DNA of 45,243 nt, from NCBI GenBank assembly GCA_024638815.1, contig JAHEJM010000021.1:1-45243 (forward strand), written 5' to 3'. The stretch is from Acidimicrobiales bacterium. Lineage in GTDB: Bacteria > Actinomycetota > Acidimicrobiia > Acidimicrobiales > SZUA-35. Shown in pieces: positions 7,134-16,500 of the stretch; the first letter of the stretch is position 1; each line of letters begins with the position of its first letter. The position numbers and the translations under genes were made by a program. Below the pieces are notes generated by a model, which was not told the origin of the DNA, did not search any database, and worked only from the letters and a program-made list of their open reading frames with translations.

Positions 7134-8282
7134 TCAATGTGCGTCGCTGTAGTGCTGGGCCAGGGTGTCGCGGCCGAAGTCGTTGGCCAGATCCCTCCAG
7201 ACCGCATGCACGTGGTTGACATCCCGCTGGGTGTTGTCGTACTCAACCAGCAAACCGGAGCCCTGTATGCGGTAATAGTGTGGTCGACCTGGCTCGGTGG
7301 ATCCGGCCCACAGGAACGACAGAGCCGACAGCCCGTCGCCGTCGAGCTTCGCCTTCTCGGCGTCGGCCAGTTCGGGGGTGATCCGGTCGAGGTAGCAGTC
7401 GAGCAGGGACCGCAGTATGTCGTGGTGATCGGGGCTCAGCCGATCGACCGGCACGCCCTTCGGTCGGGTGGTGAACGCCAGGGCGTCGAGGTGCCGATCC
7501 TCCAGCCCCAGCTTGGCCGAGGCGTCAGCCTGCGCCAGGGCCAGCCGGGTGTCGAGCTCCTGCTCGAACCGGCCCCGCCACACCAGAGCTACGGAAAGCA
7601 TGCGGTCGCCGTCGCTCAGCGTCGTCCGGTTGCCGGTCACGAGGTCGGTGGGAGGTACGGTCGACAGAAGGGCTTGGGCCTGTTGCTCGGCATCCAGGGC
7701 CCGCACCAGTTCCCGGCCCAGGTCCTCGACCCCGGCCAACGGTCGATGCAGATGAGGTCCCAGCAGCGGAGCGGCCGCCGGATCAGCGCCGAAGAAACAG
7801 GGTGTGGTCGAAGCCACCTCACCATCGACAATGGTGTAGCTGAGCGAGATGTGGTGACCCCCGAACCGCCAGCCCCACGGCTCGATGCCCGGCCCCGAGC
7901 CGCCACCGCCGGTCCTTGGGTCGCCGAATACGGCGACCCAGTACAGAAGCGGGTCCCGACCCCGCTCCCGACCGAACGACACCGTCCACCCCTCCACCCG
8001 GTCCAGTACGTTTTCCAAGCCCATGATGGTGGCGGCGGTGACGTAGCCGGCCTCGGACAGTCCGGTGGCAAGCAAAGCCATGGTGAGCCGATACTGCGAC
8101 GACGACATGGCGGCCAGAGGAAGACCGCCGTGATCGGTCGGAGTGTAGAACCAGAGTTGGCGCTCGTCGTCGGACGGGAAAGGCCAAGAGGCCACGGCCC
8201 GCTGATCGGCGTCGAGACCATCGAGTAGCCGGGTGGCTGCTTCGGCCATTCGTTCTGCCACCTCACGGCGCGCCCCGCTCAT
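7134..8282 (-). CDS. DUF3500-domain protein
   Basis: A 382-residue protein matching the DUF3500 family over its whole length: LLDGLDADQRAVASWPFPSDDE near the N-terminus, ERQLWFYTP, and the hallmark EPWGWRFGGHHISLSYT in the middle, with a C-terminal FLWAGSTEPGRPHYYRIQG. The function of this family is not established. No signal peptide is seen. A -10-like TATGTT lies at 8312-8307 with GAGGAATGGTGAGGGG just before the ATG. It follows a three-gene unit on the same strand and may or may not be read from it. Confidence 0.85.
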   Translation of the reverse strand: MSGARREVAERMAEAATRLLDGLDADQRAVASWPFPSDDERQLWFYTPTDHGGLPLAAMSSSQYRLTMALLATGLSEAGYVTAATIMGLENVLDRVEGWTVSFGRERGRDPLLYWVAVFGDPRTGGGGSGPGIEPWGWRFGGHHISLSYTIVDGEVASTTPCFFGADPAAAPLLGPHLHRPLAGVEDLGRELVRALDAEQQAQALLSTVPPTDLVTGNRTTLSDGDRMLSVALVWRGRFEQELDTRLALAQADASAKLGLEDRHLDALAFTTRPKGVPVDRLSPDHHDILRSLLDCYLDRITPELADAEKAKLDGDGLSALSFLWAGSTEPGRPHYYRIQGSGLLVEYDNTQRDVNHVHAVWRDLANDFGRDTLAQHYSDAH

Positions 8283-8306
8283 GGCCCCTCACCATTCCTC
8301 TCGTGA

Positions 8307-8312
8307 AACATA
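8307..8312 (-). promoter_or_regulatory. -10 box for the DUF3500 gene
   Basis: TATGTT on the minus strand, 24 bases before the ATG, with a purine-rich ribosome binding site between. Upstream, CCGGTG and CACCGG (8343-8376 region) could form a weak stem ending the preceding operon. Confidence 0.35.
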
Positions 8313-8379
8313 GCCCAACCCCCATCCCCCTTCTGCGAAAGACCGGTGTTGGGGTGGGGTACTGGGTTGTTCACCGGCG

Positions 8380-9633
8380 CTACCTCCCGGGTGCGTAAAG
8401 GCCGAAGATGAGGTCGGGGTCGCCGGGCTTCCAGTTGTTGTCGACCTGGGATCGGCGCCCTATGTCCCGGGTCCGGGCCAACAGGCTACGGCCGAGGGCC
8501 AGCCGATCGGGCTCCCAGGCGGCCATGGCGTCGGGAACCGAGTCGGCTTTGCGCAGGGCGGCGGCCAGAGCCCAGCCGTCGTCGGCCGCCTTGGCCGAAC
8601 CGGCGGCGGCATGGGGCCGGGCGGCGAAGGCGGCGTCTCCCAGGAGGCAGACCCGGCCGAAGGCCATTTGGTCGACCTCGATGTCGTACACCACCTGGAG
8701 GAACGGTTCGGCCGCGGCCGCCACCAATAGTTTGACGATGTCCGGCAGCCGAGCCGCCGCCGTGGCCCGCATCTCGGCAACATGGTGGTCGGCCACCGTG
8801 CCCGGGGGGACCGACAGGTCGCGGCGGGCGCCGGAGCGGTCGGTGAGGAGGTCGTCCAGATCGTCGCCCTCCAGGTAGTTGCGGTACCACACGAAGTTGA
8901 TGAGCCGGTCGCCATCGTCCACCGAGCCGTCCAGGCCGGGAATGGGATAGACGAGAATGTGGCTGTTGGCATACACGTAGTAGGTGATGGCGTCGGTGAG
9001 GCGGTCGGCCACCTTGGGCGGCAGCTCGGATTCGGGCACCATGCCCCGCCAGGCCACATAGCCCGAGTACTCGGCCGTGGCCGCCGGCAGCAGGGCGGTT
9101 CGGGCCGTGGAACCCACCCCGTCGGTACAGACCAGCAACTGACAGGACACGGTGTCGCCGTCGGCGAACCGCACCGTGACCGGGCCGCGGTCGGCCGGAC
9201 CGGCGACGTCATCGTCAACCGGCTCACGGCCCGTCCGCCCGGTGTCCGGCTCCTGGTCGAAGCCGATCATCTCCTTGCCCAGGAGGTAGGGCGAGCCGCC
9301 GTCGACCCAGTGGGCCAGCAGCCGCCGATACACGGTGTTCCACGACGAGAACAGATAGCGATGCTCGCTGTCGTGGGCCACCGAGCCGTCCCGGTGAAGG
9401 TAACGAATGTGGTCGGTGGCAATGCTGATGTCGGCCAGACGGAGGTCGGCCCGTTCCACCAGGTAGCGGTAGGTGGCTTCGAGGAACCCGATGCCGGCGC
9501 CCCGTTGCTCCAGCTCCGCCGGCGACCGTTCGTAGACGGTCACGTCGTGGCCGTCGTCGCGGAGCAGGCAGGCCACGGTCAACCCTCCGATGGAGCCGCC
9601 GACCACGGCCGCAGTCACCGGTTTCGCCACCAC
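8380..9633 (-). CDS. FAD-dependent monooxygenase (group A flavin type)
   Basis: About 417 residues. The Rossmann motif VVGGSIGGLTVACLL is at the N-terminus, the mid-protein DG motif is CTDGVGSTAR, and the GD motif is CLLGDAAFAARPHAAAGSAKAADDG, the last resembling the dihydroxypyridine hydroxylase-like subgroup. Such enzymes hydroxylate aromatic or heteroaromatic rings with NAD(P)H and oxygen; the substrate is unknown. The start is GTG at 9633 (or the next codon, also GTG), one base after the stop of the PPOX gene, so the two are translationally coupled. The frame is open to 9786, but that part is a shadow of the PPOX gene. Confidence 0.88.
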   Translation of the reverse strand: MVAKPVTAAVVGGSIGGLTVACLLRDDGHDVTVYERSPAELEQRGAGIGFLEATYRYLVERADLRLADISIATDHIRYLHRDGSVAHDSEHRYLFSSWNTVYRRLLAHWVDGGSPYLLGKEMIGFDQEPDTGRTGREPVDDDVAGPADRGPVTVRFADGDTVSCQLLVCTDGVGSTARTALLPAATAEYSGYVAWRGMVPESELPPKVADRLTDAITYYVYANSHILVYPIPGLDGSVDDGDRLINFVWYRNYLEGDDLDDLLTDRSGARRDLSVPPGTVADHHVAEMRATAAARLPDIVKLLVAAAAEPFLQVVYDIEVDQMAFGRVCLLGDAAFAARPHAAAGSAKAADDGWALAAALRKADSVPDAMAAWEPDRLALGRSLLARTRDIGRRSQVDNNWKPGDPDLIFGLYAPGR

Positions 9634-9634
9634 T

Positions 9635-10159
9635 CTAGGGTTGGCCGAAGGTGGCGATCTTGTCGACCTTGCACTCGAACAGCACCCGGCGTTCCTCGAA
9701 CGAGGGATCCCGCAGACCGTAGGTGTCCCCACCGTCGGGACTGTACTTCTGCCAGATCCGGTTGAGCTGGTCGGTGACGCGGCCACCTTCCGCCGGGTCG
9801 TCCTCGATGATCTCCCGCTCCACCGTGACCTTGATGCTCATCCAGTGGTACATGTTCTCCGGATTCATCAACAGGAGCGTGATCTGTGGATTGTTGCGAA
9901 TCCAATCGGTTTTCTTGCGGTGGCTGGCCACGTTGACCAGCACCTTGTCACCCTCGTAGTCAAACCACATCGGCGTCAGGTTGGGGCGGCCGTCACCACC
10001 GATGACCGCCATCACACAGGCGATCGGCCTGTCCATCAACTGCTTGTAGGTGTCGTCCAGATCGCTGATGGAGTCGATCCGGTCCTTGGAGCCGACGGTG
10101 AACTGGTTGGGCTGTAGCCCCTCGGCCACATCGAGAAACTTGGCCACCTGTACTGCCAT
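9635..10159 (-). CDS. PPOX-class flavin/F420-binding protein
   Basis: A 174-residue split-barrel protein of the pyridoxamine-5'-phosphate oxidase-like class. Diagnostic stretches are RPIACVMAVIGGDGRPNLTPMWFDYEGDKVLVNVASHRKKTDWIRNNPQITLLLMNPEN, given here only by its ends (RPIACVMA ... LLLMNPEN), with the R-K-x2-x-I/L-x-NP pattern typical of F420- or FMN-binding members. The cofactor cannot be settled by eye. AAGGGG lies about 10 bases before the ATG. It sits between the TPP enzyme (25 bases) and the FAD monooxygenase (1 base), so the three probably form one operon. Confidence 0.85.
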   Translation of the reverse strand: MAVQVAKFLDVAEGLQPNQFTVGSKDRIDSISDLDDTYKQLMDRPIACVMAVIGGDGRPNLTPMWFDYEGDKVLVNVASHRKKTDWIRNNPQITLLLMNPENMYHWMSIKVTVEREIIEDDPAEGGRVTDQLNRIWQKYSPDGGDTYGLRDPSFEERRVLFECKVDKIATFGQP

Positions 10160-10184
10160 GTGTAGTACCCCTTCTGGTCGTTGA

Positions 10185-11834
10185 TCAGCCGCGGCTGGCG
10201 GCGAGAAGCGAGCGATAGTCGGTCGGGTCGATCCGAGCGTCGATCAGGCGAGGTCCGGTCCAGTCTCGGGCCAGCGTCTGAGCGAGTTCACGGGGCGACT
10301 CGACAATGGTTCCCCTGAGACCACTCGCGGTCGCGATGGTAGCGAAATCGGTGAGCCGGTACCGAATTGCCGCCTCGCCGCCGTGGTGGTCCTGCTGCTT
10401 GACGGCGATGAGGCTGAGGGCGGCGTCGTTGAACACCACCACCGTGATCGGCAGCTCGAGCCGGGCCATCGTTTCCAGTTCGGCCATGGTCATGGCCAGG
10501 CCACCGTCGCCGCTGAAAGCCAGCACCGGCTTGCCCGGCCGAGCCAGGGCGGCCCCGATGGCGGCCGGTAGGGCGAACCCCATTGTGGCCAGGCCGTTGG
10601 AGATGAGCAGCCGGAACCGGTCCGCCACCGGCCAGTTGGGCATGACGGCCAGGAAGTGGGCCCCGGCGTCCACCGTTACGGTCAACTGGTCGGCCACGTC
10701 GTCGGGGATGGACCTCGTCGCCGTCTCGACCAGCTCCAGAGGTCCGAATCGGGCGCCCTCTGTCTCAAGACCGGTGTCGGTGTCGGATCGGAGGCGGGCT
10801 CGAGCCTCGGTGCGGAACCGGGCGGCGGCACCCTCGGGCCAGGTCGGGGACCAACTGCGGTCGGCCAACCGGTCGAGGATGGTGGCCATCAGCTCGACCG
10901 GTTGGCCGATGAGGTCGACGGTGACCGGGACGAACTCGTCGATGGCGGCGGTGGCCGAGATGCGAACCACGGAGACGGTCGATCGCCATGGGGTGGGGAT
11001 GGGTTCGACGGTGTCAAGGCCGATGGTCAGGATCAGATCGGCCGAGTCCAGGGTGGGCTGTTCCAGAGTGCCGTTCGTGTAGATCCCGGCATGGAGCGAC
11101 CCCTCGGTGGGCACCAGTCCGACGGCCTGATAGGTGGTGAGCACAGGACAGCCCAGGCGCTCCAGCGCCTCGACCACCGGGGGGCCGGCGGCGGCCGCCT
11201 CCATACCGACGATGACCAGCGGCCGGCGGGAGTCGAGTAGGAGCGCCACGGCCTCGTCGACCGGGGCCGGCGACGACGGTACCGCCGATCGGGACGCGGT
11301 GGCGGCGGTGCGGGGCTCCGGTCTCGACTCGGGCGGCCCCGAATCGGGCGGGCCTCCGGCGTCGTAGTCGAGGTGGATGGCACCGTAGGGCCAGGCGGTG
11401 GCTTTGTCCACGGTGGTGGCCAGAATGTCAGCCGGTGTGGCATCGGTGATGGTGGTCGACAGCTTGGTCACCGGCCGGAACATGGCCCGCTGGTCGATCA
11501 GCTGGTGCGACACCCGATCCCGCTGCCGGGCGGGGACGGTGTCGGTGACGGCCACCAGCGGGTATCGGTCGAGGGTGGCCTGGGCCACTCCGTTGACGGT
11601 CGACGCCGCTCCCGGGCCCCTGGTCACGACCACCCCGGCCACCGACGAGCTCACCAATCCGTAGGTCGAGGCCATGATGGCGGCCGCCGACTCGCCGTGG
11701 GCCAGCACGAACCGCATGCCGGTGGCGGTGGCGGCGCCGACCAGGTCGAGGTTGGGGCCACCGCCGGGAACCCCGAACAGCGTGTCGCTTCGGTCGGCCA
11801 GGATGCGGGCCAGGCGCGGGGCGAGTCCGTCCAC
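10185..11834 (-). CDS. TPP-dependent enzyme, acetolactate synthase-like
   Basis: About 549 residues in the three-domain order of thiamine-diphosphate enzymes. The N-terminal Pyr domain has FGVPGGGPNLDL and the catalytic Glu in LAHGESAAAIMA; the central domain has RRPLVIVGMEAA; the C-terminal PP domain has the TPP/Mg motif GDGGLAMTMAELETMARL ending in VVVFND. Known relatives are acetolactate synthase, benzoylformate decarboxylase and sulfopyruvate decarboxylase; the exact reaction is unknown. A Pro/Arg-rich linker (about residues 160-185) is inserted after the first domain. GTG at 11834 is preferred because TACATT lies 8 bases before it (leaderless-type). It heads a unit with the PPOX and FAD enzymes. 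Confidence 0.87.
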   Translation of the reverse strand: MDGLAPRLARILADRSDTLFGVPGGGPNLDLVGAATATGMRFVLAHGESAAAIMASTYGLVSSSVAGVVVTRGPGAASTVNGVAQATLDRYPLVAVTDTVPARQRDRVSHQLIDQRAMFRPVTKLSTTITDATPADILATTVDKATAWPYGAIHLDYDAGGPPDSGPPESRPEPRTAATASRSAVPSSPAPVDEAVALLLDSRRPLVIVGMEAAAAGPPVVEALERLGCPVLTTYQAVGLVPTEGSLHAGIYTNGTLEQPTLDSADLILTIGLDTVEPIPTPWRSTVSVVRISATAAIDEFVPVTVDLIGQPVELMATILDRLADRSWSPTWPEGAAARFRTEARARLRSDTDTGLETEGARFGPLELVETATRSIPDDVADQLTVTVDAGAHFLAVMPNWPVADRFRLLISNGLATMGFALPAAIGAALARPGKPVLAFSGDGGLAMTMAELETMARLELPITVVVFNDAALSLIAVKQQDHHGGEAAIRYRLTDFATIATASGLRGTIVESPRELAQTLARDWTGPRLIDARIDPTDYRSLLAASRG

Positions 11835-11842
11835 GGTTGGTG

Positions 11843-11848
11843 AATGTA
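11843..11848 (-). promoter_or_regulatory. -10 box, leaderless-type start of the TPP enzyme gene
   Basis: TACATT on the minus strand followed by 8 bases and the GTG start codon, without a ribosome binding site. TTGTCG lies 19 bases upstream as a possible -35 box. Confidence 0.45.
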
Positions 11849-12040
11849 GTGGCCATGGCGCCGGGTTCGACAATCCAGACCGTCGCCAACCCAACCCATC
11901 CACCCCGCCCTATGGTGGGCTCACGACCCCGTCGTAGGGTCGCCAACCCGCCAAACCTCCCAAAGGGGGGTCGCCGGCGGGCCAAGGTGCCGGTAAGGGG
12001 TGGTCCTCGACGACGGATGCCGGCCGTGGGTGCTCCTGGG

Positions 12041-12046
12041 TACTCT
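12041..12046 (+). promoter_or_regulatory. -10 box of the kinase gene, inside an inverted repeat
   Basis: TACTCT lies 19 bases before the ATG at 12066. The flanks CCTGGGT (12035-12041) and ACCCAGG (12050-12056) form a perfect 7-bp inverted repeat that also overlaps the AGGGGAA ribosome binding site. It could be an operator or a leader hairpin if transcription starts upstream. Confidence 0.35.
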
Positions 12047-12065
12047 GGCACCCAGGGGAACGACC

Positions 12066-13490
12066 ATGGCGGATCAGCGGGCACACGACAACCAGGTTTC
12101 GGTCGATGGCGGGAGAACCGTCGATGCGGCCGGCTTCGATCAGCTGAGCATCATCGGTACCGGGGGCTCGGCCACCGTGTATCGGGCTCGCGATATCCGG
12201 CACCAGCGATGGGTCGCCCTCAAGGTTCTGGACGGCCAAGCCACCGACCAACGTCAGCGCCAAGCCTTCGATCGCGAGATCCGGGCCGTGGGTCGCATCG
12301 GCAACCATCCCTTCGTCGTGACCGTCCTGGCCGGCGGTTTCACCCCGACCAACCATCCCTATCTGGTGCTTCCCTTGTTCGAGCGGGGGACATTCGCCGA
12401 GCTGATCGACGAACACGGTCCCTTCACCTGGGCCGAGGCCATCGATATCGGCATCAAGCTCTGCTCGGCGGTGGAGACCGTGCACCGGGCCGGGGTGGTC
12501 CACCGCGACATCAAGCCCGGCAACGTTTTCGTCGGGGTGTCGCCGGCCCAGCCACTGCTCGGTGATTTCGGGATCTCGTCGCTGGCGGTTTCGGAGCGGA
12601 CCAAGACCTCGACCATGCCGGTCACCTTGGGCTACACCGCTCCCGAGGTTTTGGATGACGAACGCCCGACGGCGGCCAGCGACATCTACTCGCTGGGCAT
12701 GACTGTGTACCGACTCGTGCAGGGTCTCCCTGCGTACCACGCCGAGACCCCGGCTGCGGTGCTGCGCAAGGTGCTGGACGACGCTGAGCAACCTCGGCTC
12801 TCGGCCGGCGTACCGCCCGGACTGGCCGACGTGGTACTGGCCACGCTGGCCACCGATCCTGCCGACCGACCGGACTCGGCGCTGACCGTGGCCCGCCGCC
12901 TCCAGCTGGTCCAAGCCGAGGCCTGCGTGGCCATGACCGAGGTGCTGGTTGCCGACGAACCACCGACGACGGCCGGGCACCGACCTTCTGTTCAGGACGC
13001 CGGCCGGGACCGCCTCCGGCCGACAACACCAGCCGCCACCGCGGCCCCGGCCCCCCGATCGACGGCTCATCGTGCCGGCACGATTCTCGCCGCCGCTCTC
13101 AACGAATCCGATGCCGAGACCAAACCGCGACCTGAACATTCAAACCTCGTCAACCCACCACACCCCGACCGCCAACCCCATGGTACGCCCGGCTCCCCCG
13201 GGGGTCCCGCCACCCCGGTCGACGTGCGCCCGATTGCCGTCGACCCTGTCGATCCCGACCGTGTCGATGGCACCCCGGTTGATGTGGGCGCCGACACCGA
13301 CCGCCCCTCGCTCGACCTGCCCACCACCTACGAGCCACGAGTGCCGCGTCAGGTCCGCCGGCGGGAGCAGCCCGAGCCGCCGACCTCGGGACGAACGGCG
13401 TGGACGGTTGTCGCCGTCGTCGCCCTCGTGGTAGTCCTCGTCGCCCTCTACGCCGTCCTCGGCCACCGGCAGGACTGGTGGCCGTTCTGA
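12066..13490 (+). CDS. Membrane Ser/Thr protein kinase, PknB-like
   Basis: A 474-residue Hanks-type kinase. Visible are the glycine loop GTGGSATVY (about 31-39), the ATP-binding Lys in VALK (about 53), the helix-C Glu in FDREI (about 71), the catalytic loop HRDIKPGN (146-153), DFG (167-169) and the APE segment TAPEVL (about 191). Residues ~290-440 are a Pro/Thr/Arg-rich linker and one membrane helix (about 446-465) ends the protein, leaving only a few residues outside: no PASTA or other sensor domain. AGGGGAA precedes the ATG by 5 bases. The gene is convergent with the Tad-like locus, whose FHA-domain ATPase is a conceivable substrate. Confidence 0.93.
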   Translation: MADQRAHDNQVSVDGGRTVDAAGFDQLSIIGTGGSATVYRARDIRHQRWVALKVLDGQATDQRQRQAFDREIRAVGRIGNHPFVVTVLAGGFTPTNHPYLVLPLFERGTFAELIDEHGPFTWAEAIDIGIKLCSAVETVHRAGVVHRDIKPGNVFVGVSPAQPLLGDFGISSLAVSERTKTSTMPVTLGYTAPEVLDDERPTAASDIYSLGMTVYRLVQGLPAYHAETPAAVLRKVLDDAEQPRLSAGVPPGLADVVLATLATDPADRPDSALTVARRLQLVQAEACVAMTEVLVADEPPTTAGHRPSVQDAGRDRLRPTTPAATAAPAPRSTAHRAGTILAAALNESDAETKPRPEHSNLVNPPHPDRQPHGTPGSPGGPATPVDVRPIAVDPVDPDRVDGTPVDVGADTDRPSLDLPTTYEPRVPRQVRRREQPEPPTSGRTAWTVVAVVALVVVLVALYAVLGHRQDWWPF

Positions 13491-13511
13491 GCCGTGGCAT
13501 GACGGCCACCA
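13476..13511. terminator. Shared stem between convergent kinase and LysM-BTAD genes
   Basis: TGGTGGCCGT and ACGGCCACCA are perfect 10-bp arms around a 16-base loop. The left arm includes the last codons of the kinase; the stem lies 18 bases beyond the stop of the minus-strand gene. There is no T-run, so termination is plausible but not proven. Confidence 0.4.
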
Positions 13512-13528
13512 CCGGAAGGATGACGTAC

Positions 13529-16500
13529 TCAGGCCCGCTCGGCGCCGACACCCATTCGGGAACGCCGGTAGGACTCGTAGAGTTCGACGATGGCGGGATC
13601 GAGGCGGGCCCCACCCTCGGGCCGGTGTTCGTCGGCCAGGACCGTGGCCTGGTAGTGCTGGAACACGGCATCGGGGCCGAATTCATCACCGCCGTCGGCC
13701 ATTGCCGCCTGGAGCCGGAGCCGATGGAGGGCGACGGAATGGGGGCTGGCCAGCAAACCCCTGGCTGCGGCCCAGCCCGCCAACCGGGGATCATCGAGCT
13801 GGTCGAGGGCCAGGGTGGCCGCACAACGAGCCGCCTCGTCGACCAGCATGGTGGCCTGCTGCCAATACCCTTCGCTTGTTGGCCAGCGGTTGGTGACATT
13901 GGTGTAGGGAATGCCCTCCACCAGTTCCAACGCTCCCACCAGCACCTCGACCGCCCGCTCGACGGGAAGATCCACCGCGGCCTCGACTCCGCGGCGGAAC
14001 AACTCGAGATCACTGGCCACCAGATCCGACAGCTGGTAGCGGTCGTCGGCCCCGGCCCGGGGCGCCACCTCGTCGCCAACCAGTTCCGCCAACGTCCGCC
14101 GGGCGTCGGCGTGGACGTTGGCGATCCAGGTTCGTCGGGCCGTCGTGGCCGGCCACAGGGTGTTCATGGCCTCGTCGACCCCGACCCCTCGGCGGTGGTG
14201 GGTGAGATAGGCCAGGAATTCCGGCGTGGCCGATCGATCGAAGACGACTGCGACACCGTCGCCGGTCTCCACCCGCAGCGGCCCCAGGAGCCGAACCACA
14301 ACCGACGGGTGATCGATGATCGTCGCTGCGTCGTCATGGGCGGAGGATCTATCGGGTTCGGACCGGACCCCATCCTCACCCCGTGGCCGGGGCGACTCAG
14401 CCGACACAGCCGGTTCACCCGATTCCGGAGCCCGTCGCTCGGCGTCGAGCACAAGGGCGGTCAGATCAAGCTGCTCGACGGAGCGGGGGTCGGTGGCATC
14501 GGCCAAGGCGGCGGCCAGCTCCGCCCGCTGGGCCCTGGTCAACACCCGCCTCGACAAACGGACATCGTGGGCGGGAATGGACAGTTCCTTCTCGTTCAAC
14601 TCCACGGTAAGGGCGTCGGGACCGCTGCTCGTCACCACCGCACTGACCCCGCCGACCGCCGTCCGGCCCACCGCCGCCAGTAGTCGTTCGGAGGCCGGCG
14701 ACAGATCACTCAGCGGGTCGAACACCACCAGCGGGGTCCAGTCCCCTACCGAGGACACCCGGCCCTGAGGCCCGTTCAACTCGGAGTGGGCGGCCAGGTC
14801 GGCGGTGGTCCGGGCATGGGCCTCGACCCGCTCGATCACTGCGTCGATGGTTGGGACGACGGTGACCCGCTCCAGCTCACCCAATTCCTCACCGAAGCCG
14901 ACGCAGACCAGCTCGATGGTATCGGCCAGGGGACTGGTGGCCAGCTCGAAGGCCATCGTGCCCATGGTGTCGATGACGTCGGCCAGACCGCCTTCGAGGT
15001 TCATGACACCCACGTACTCGAGATCGACCAGCAACTGGGCATCATCGGTATGGCCCATGGTGACCAGAGCAGGGAACGGACCCTGGGCCCGGGCCCCGTC
15101 GCCGTGAGCCACAGGCCGATCTGCGGTCCACACCATCCCGTCGCGCTCGGATCGGAACGGTGCGGGAGCGGCATCGTGCCGGGAGTCGAGCAGCAACCGA
15201 ACCGACGATGCATCGACCAACGCCCCCACCAGTTCGGGCACTACCAGATCAGCTTGCTCCAGCTCGGCGCCGACATGGCGCAACGCCCAATCCAGATCAT
15301 TCAGGGCGTTCTCGTCGGAGGTGGTGGCCAGCAGCTGATCGGCCATGGCCGGCGGGGAGAAGTCGGGACTTCGACCGGCTGGTCGCGAGCCCATGCGTTG
15401 GGACTGCCGTCGCCGGATGATACGGGCCACAGCCGCCGTCAACAGGCCGAGCCCGGTGATGGCCACCACTGCCAACGGCACCGTCTCGTCGTCGGGACGG
15501 TGCTGGTCACCGTTGTTGCTCACATCGTCGCCGCCGTCGCCACTGCCGCCGGCTTCTTCGGGAGCCGAGTAGGTTTGGGGTACACCGACCGCCGAGGAAG
15601 GTGTGGGCGCATCGGGTTCGGCGACCGGAGACGCGGTCACCAACGGTCCATCGGTCGGCGACGAGGGCTCGGTGGTGGTCGGGTACGGCAACGTGCCCGA
15701 CGACGATCCTGCCGTCGTCCCCGTTTCCGGTCTGGTCGCCGACGGTGGAACGGCCTCGGGCTTCGGGTCGGTGGCGTCGGCCGAGGTTGGCGTCACCCGG
15801 GGGTCGTCGGGCAGGGGTGGGGTCAGGAACTGCTGGCCGGGATGGATGAGATCGGGGTCGCCCGGAGGCAGCAGCCGTTCCCGATTGAGTTCGATCATGT
15901 CCGACCAGTACGGCGTGACCTCCGCGTCGGTGGGACTCCGACCCCAGCCTGCGGCCAACGTCTCCTCGGCCAGAGCCCAGAAGTGATCGCCGGACTCCAC
16001 CATGACGTGACCCTCAACCGGCGCCGAGGAGGTCGGGCCGTCATCGACGAGATCGGCGGTGCCGGAGCCCGACACCAACAAAACCGTGCCCGGAGGCACC
16101 GTCTCGGTGGCGGCCGTGACCGGGCTTCCGTCGCTCATCATGCGGCCGAGATTCCGGTCACGGATGGTGCGCCAGGCGAAGCCGTCACCGGTCGTTGCCT
16201 CGGCGATCGACCACAGGGTGTCACCCGGCCGCACCGTGTAGCGGGAGGTCGGACCCGATGCACGGTGTACTCCCGGCGCTCGGTCGGCGGTGGCCGTGCC
16301 CGCCGCGACCCAGCCGGAAGTGACCTCGGAGTCAACGAAAACCTCGACATCGACGAGGCCGGCGGCGAGGTCCGGCCCGACGTGATCCCCCGACCTCGGC
16401 CGGAGTTCGGTGAACGATCCGGGGCCGACGGTGGTGGCATCGGCGGTGTGAACCGATGTCGGGTGCAGTCCGGCCAGGGTTGCGGCCGAAGCCGGGGCGG

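Noticed and set aside
12000-12065. Upstream GTG start for the kinase
   Set aside because: The extension covers the -10 box and inverted repeat, while ATG at 12066 has a good ribosome binding site.
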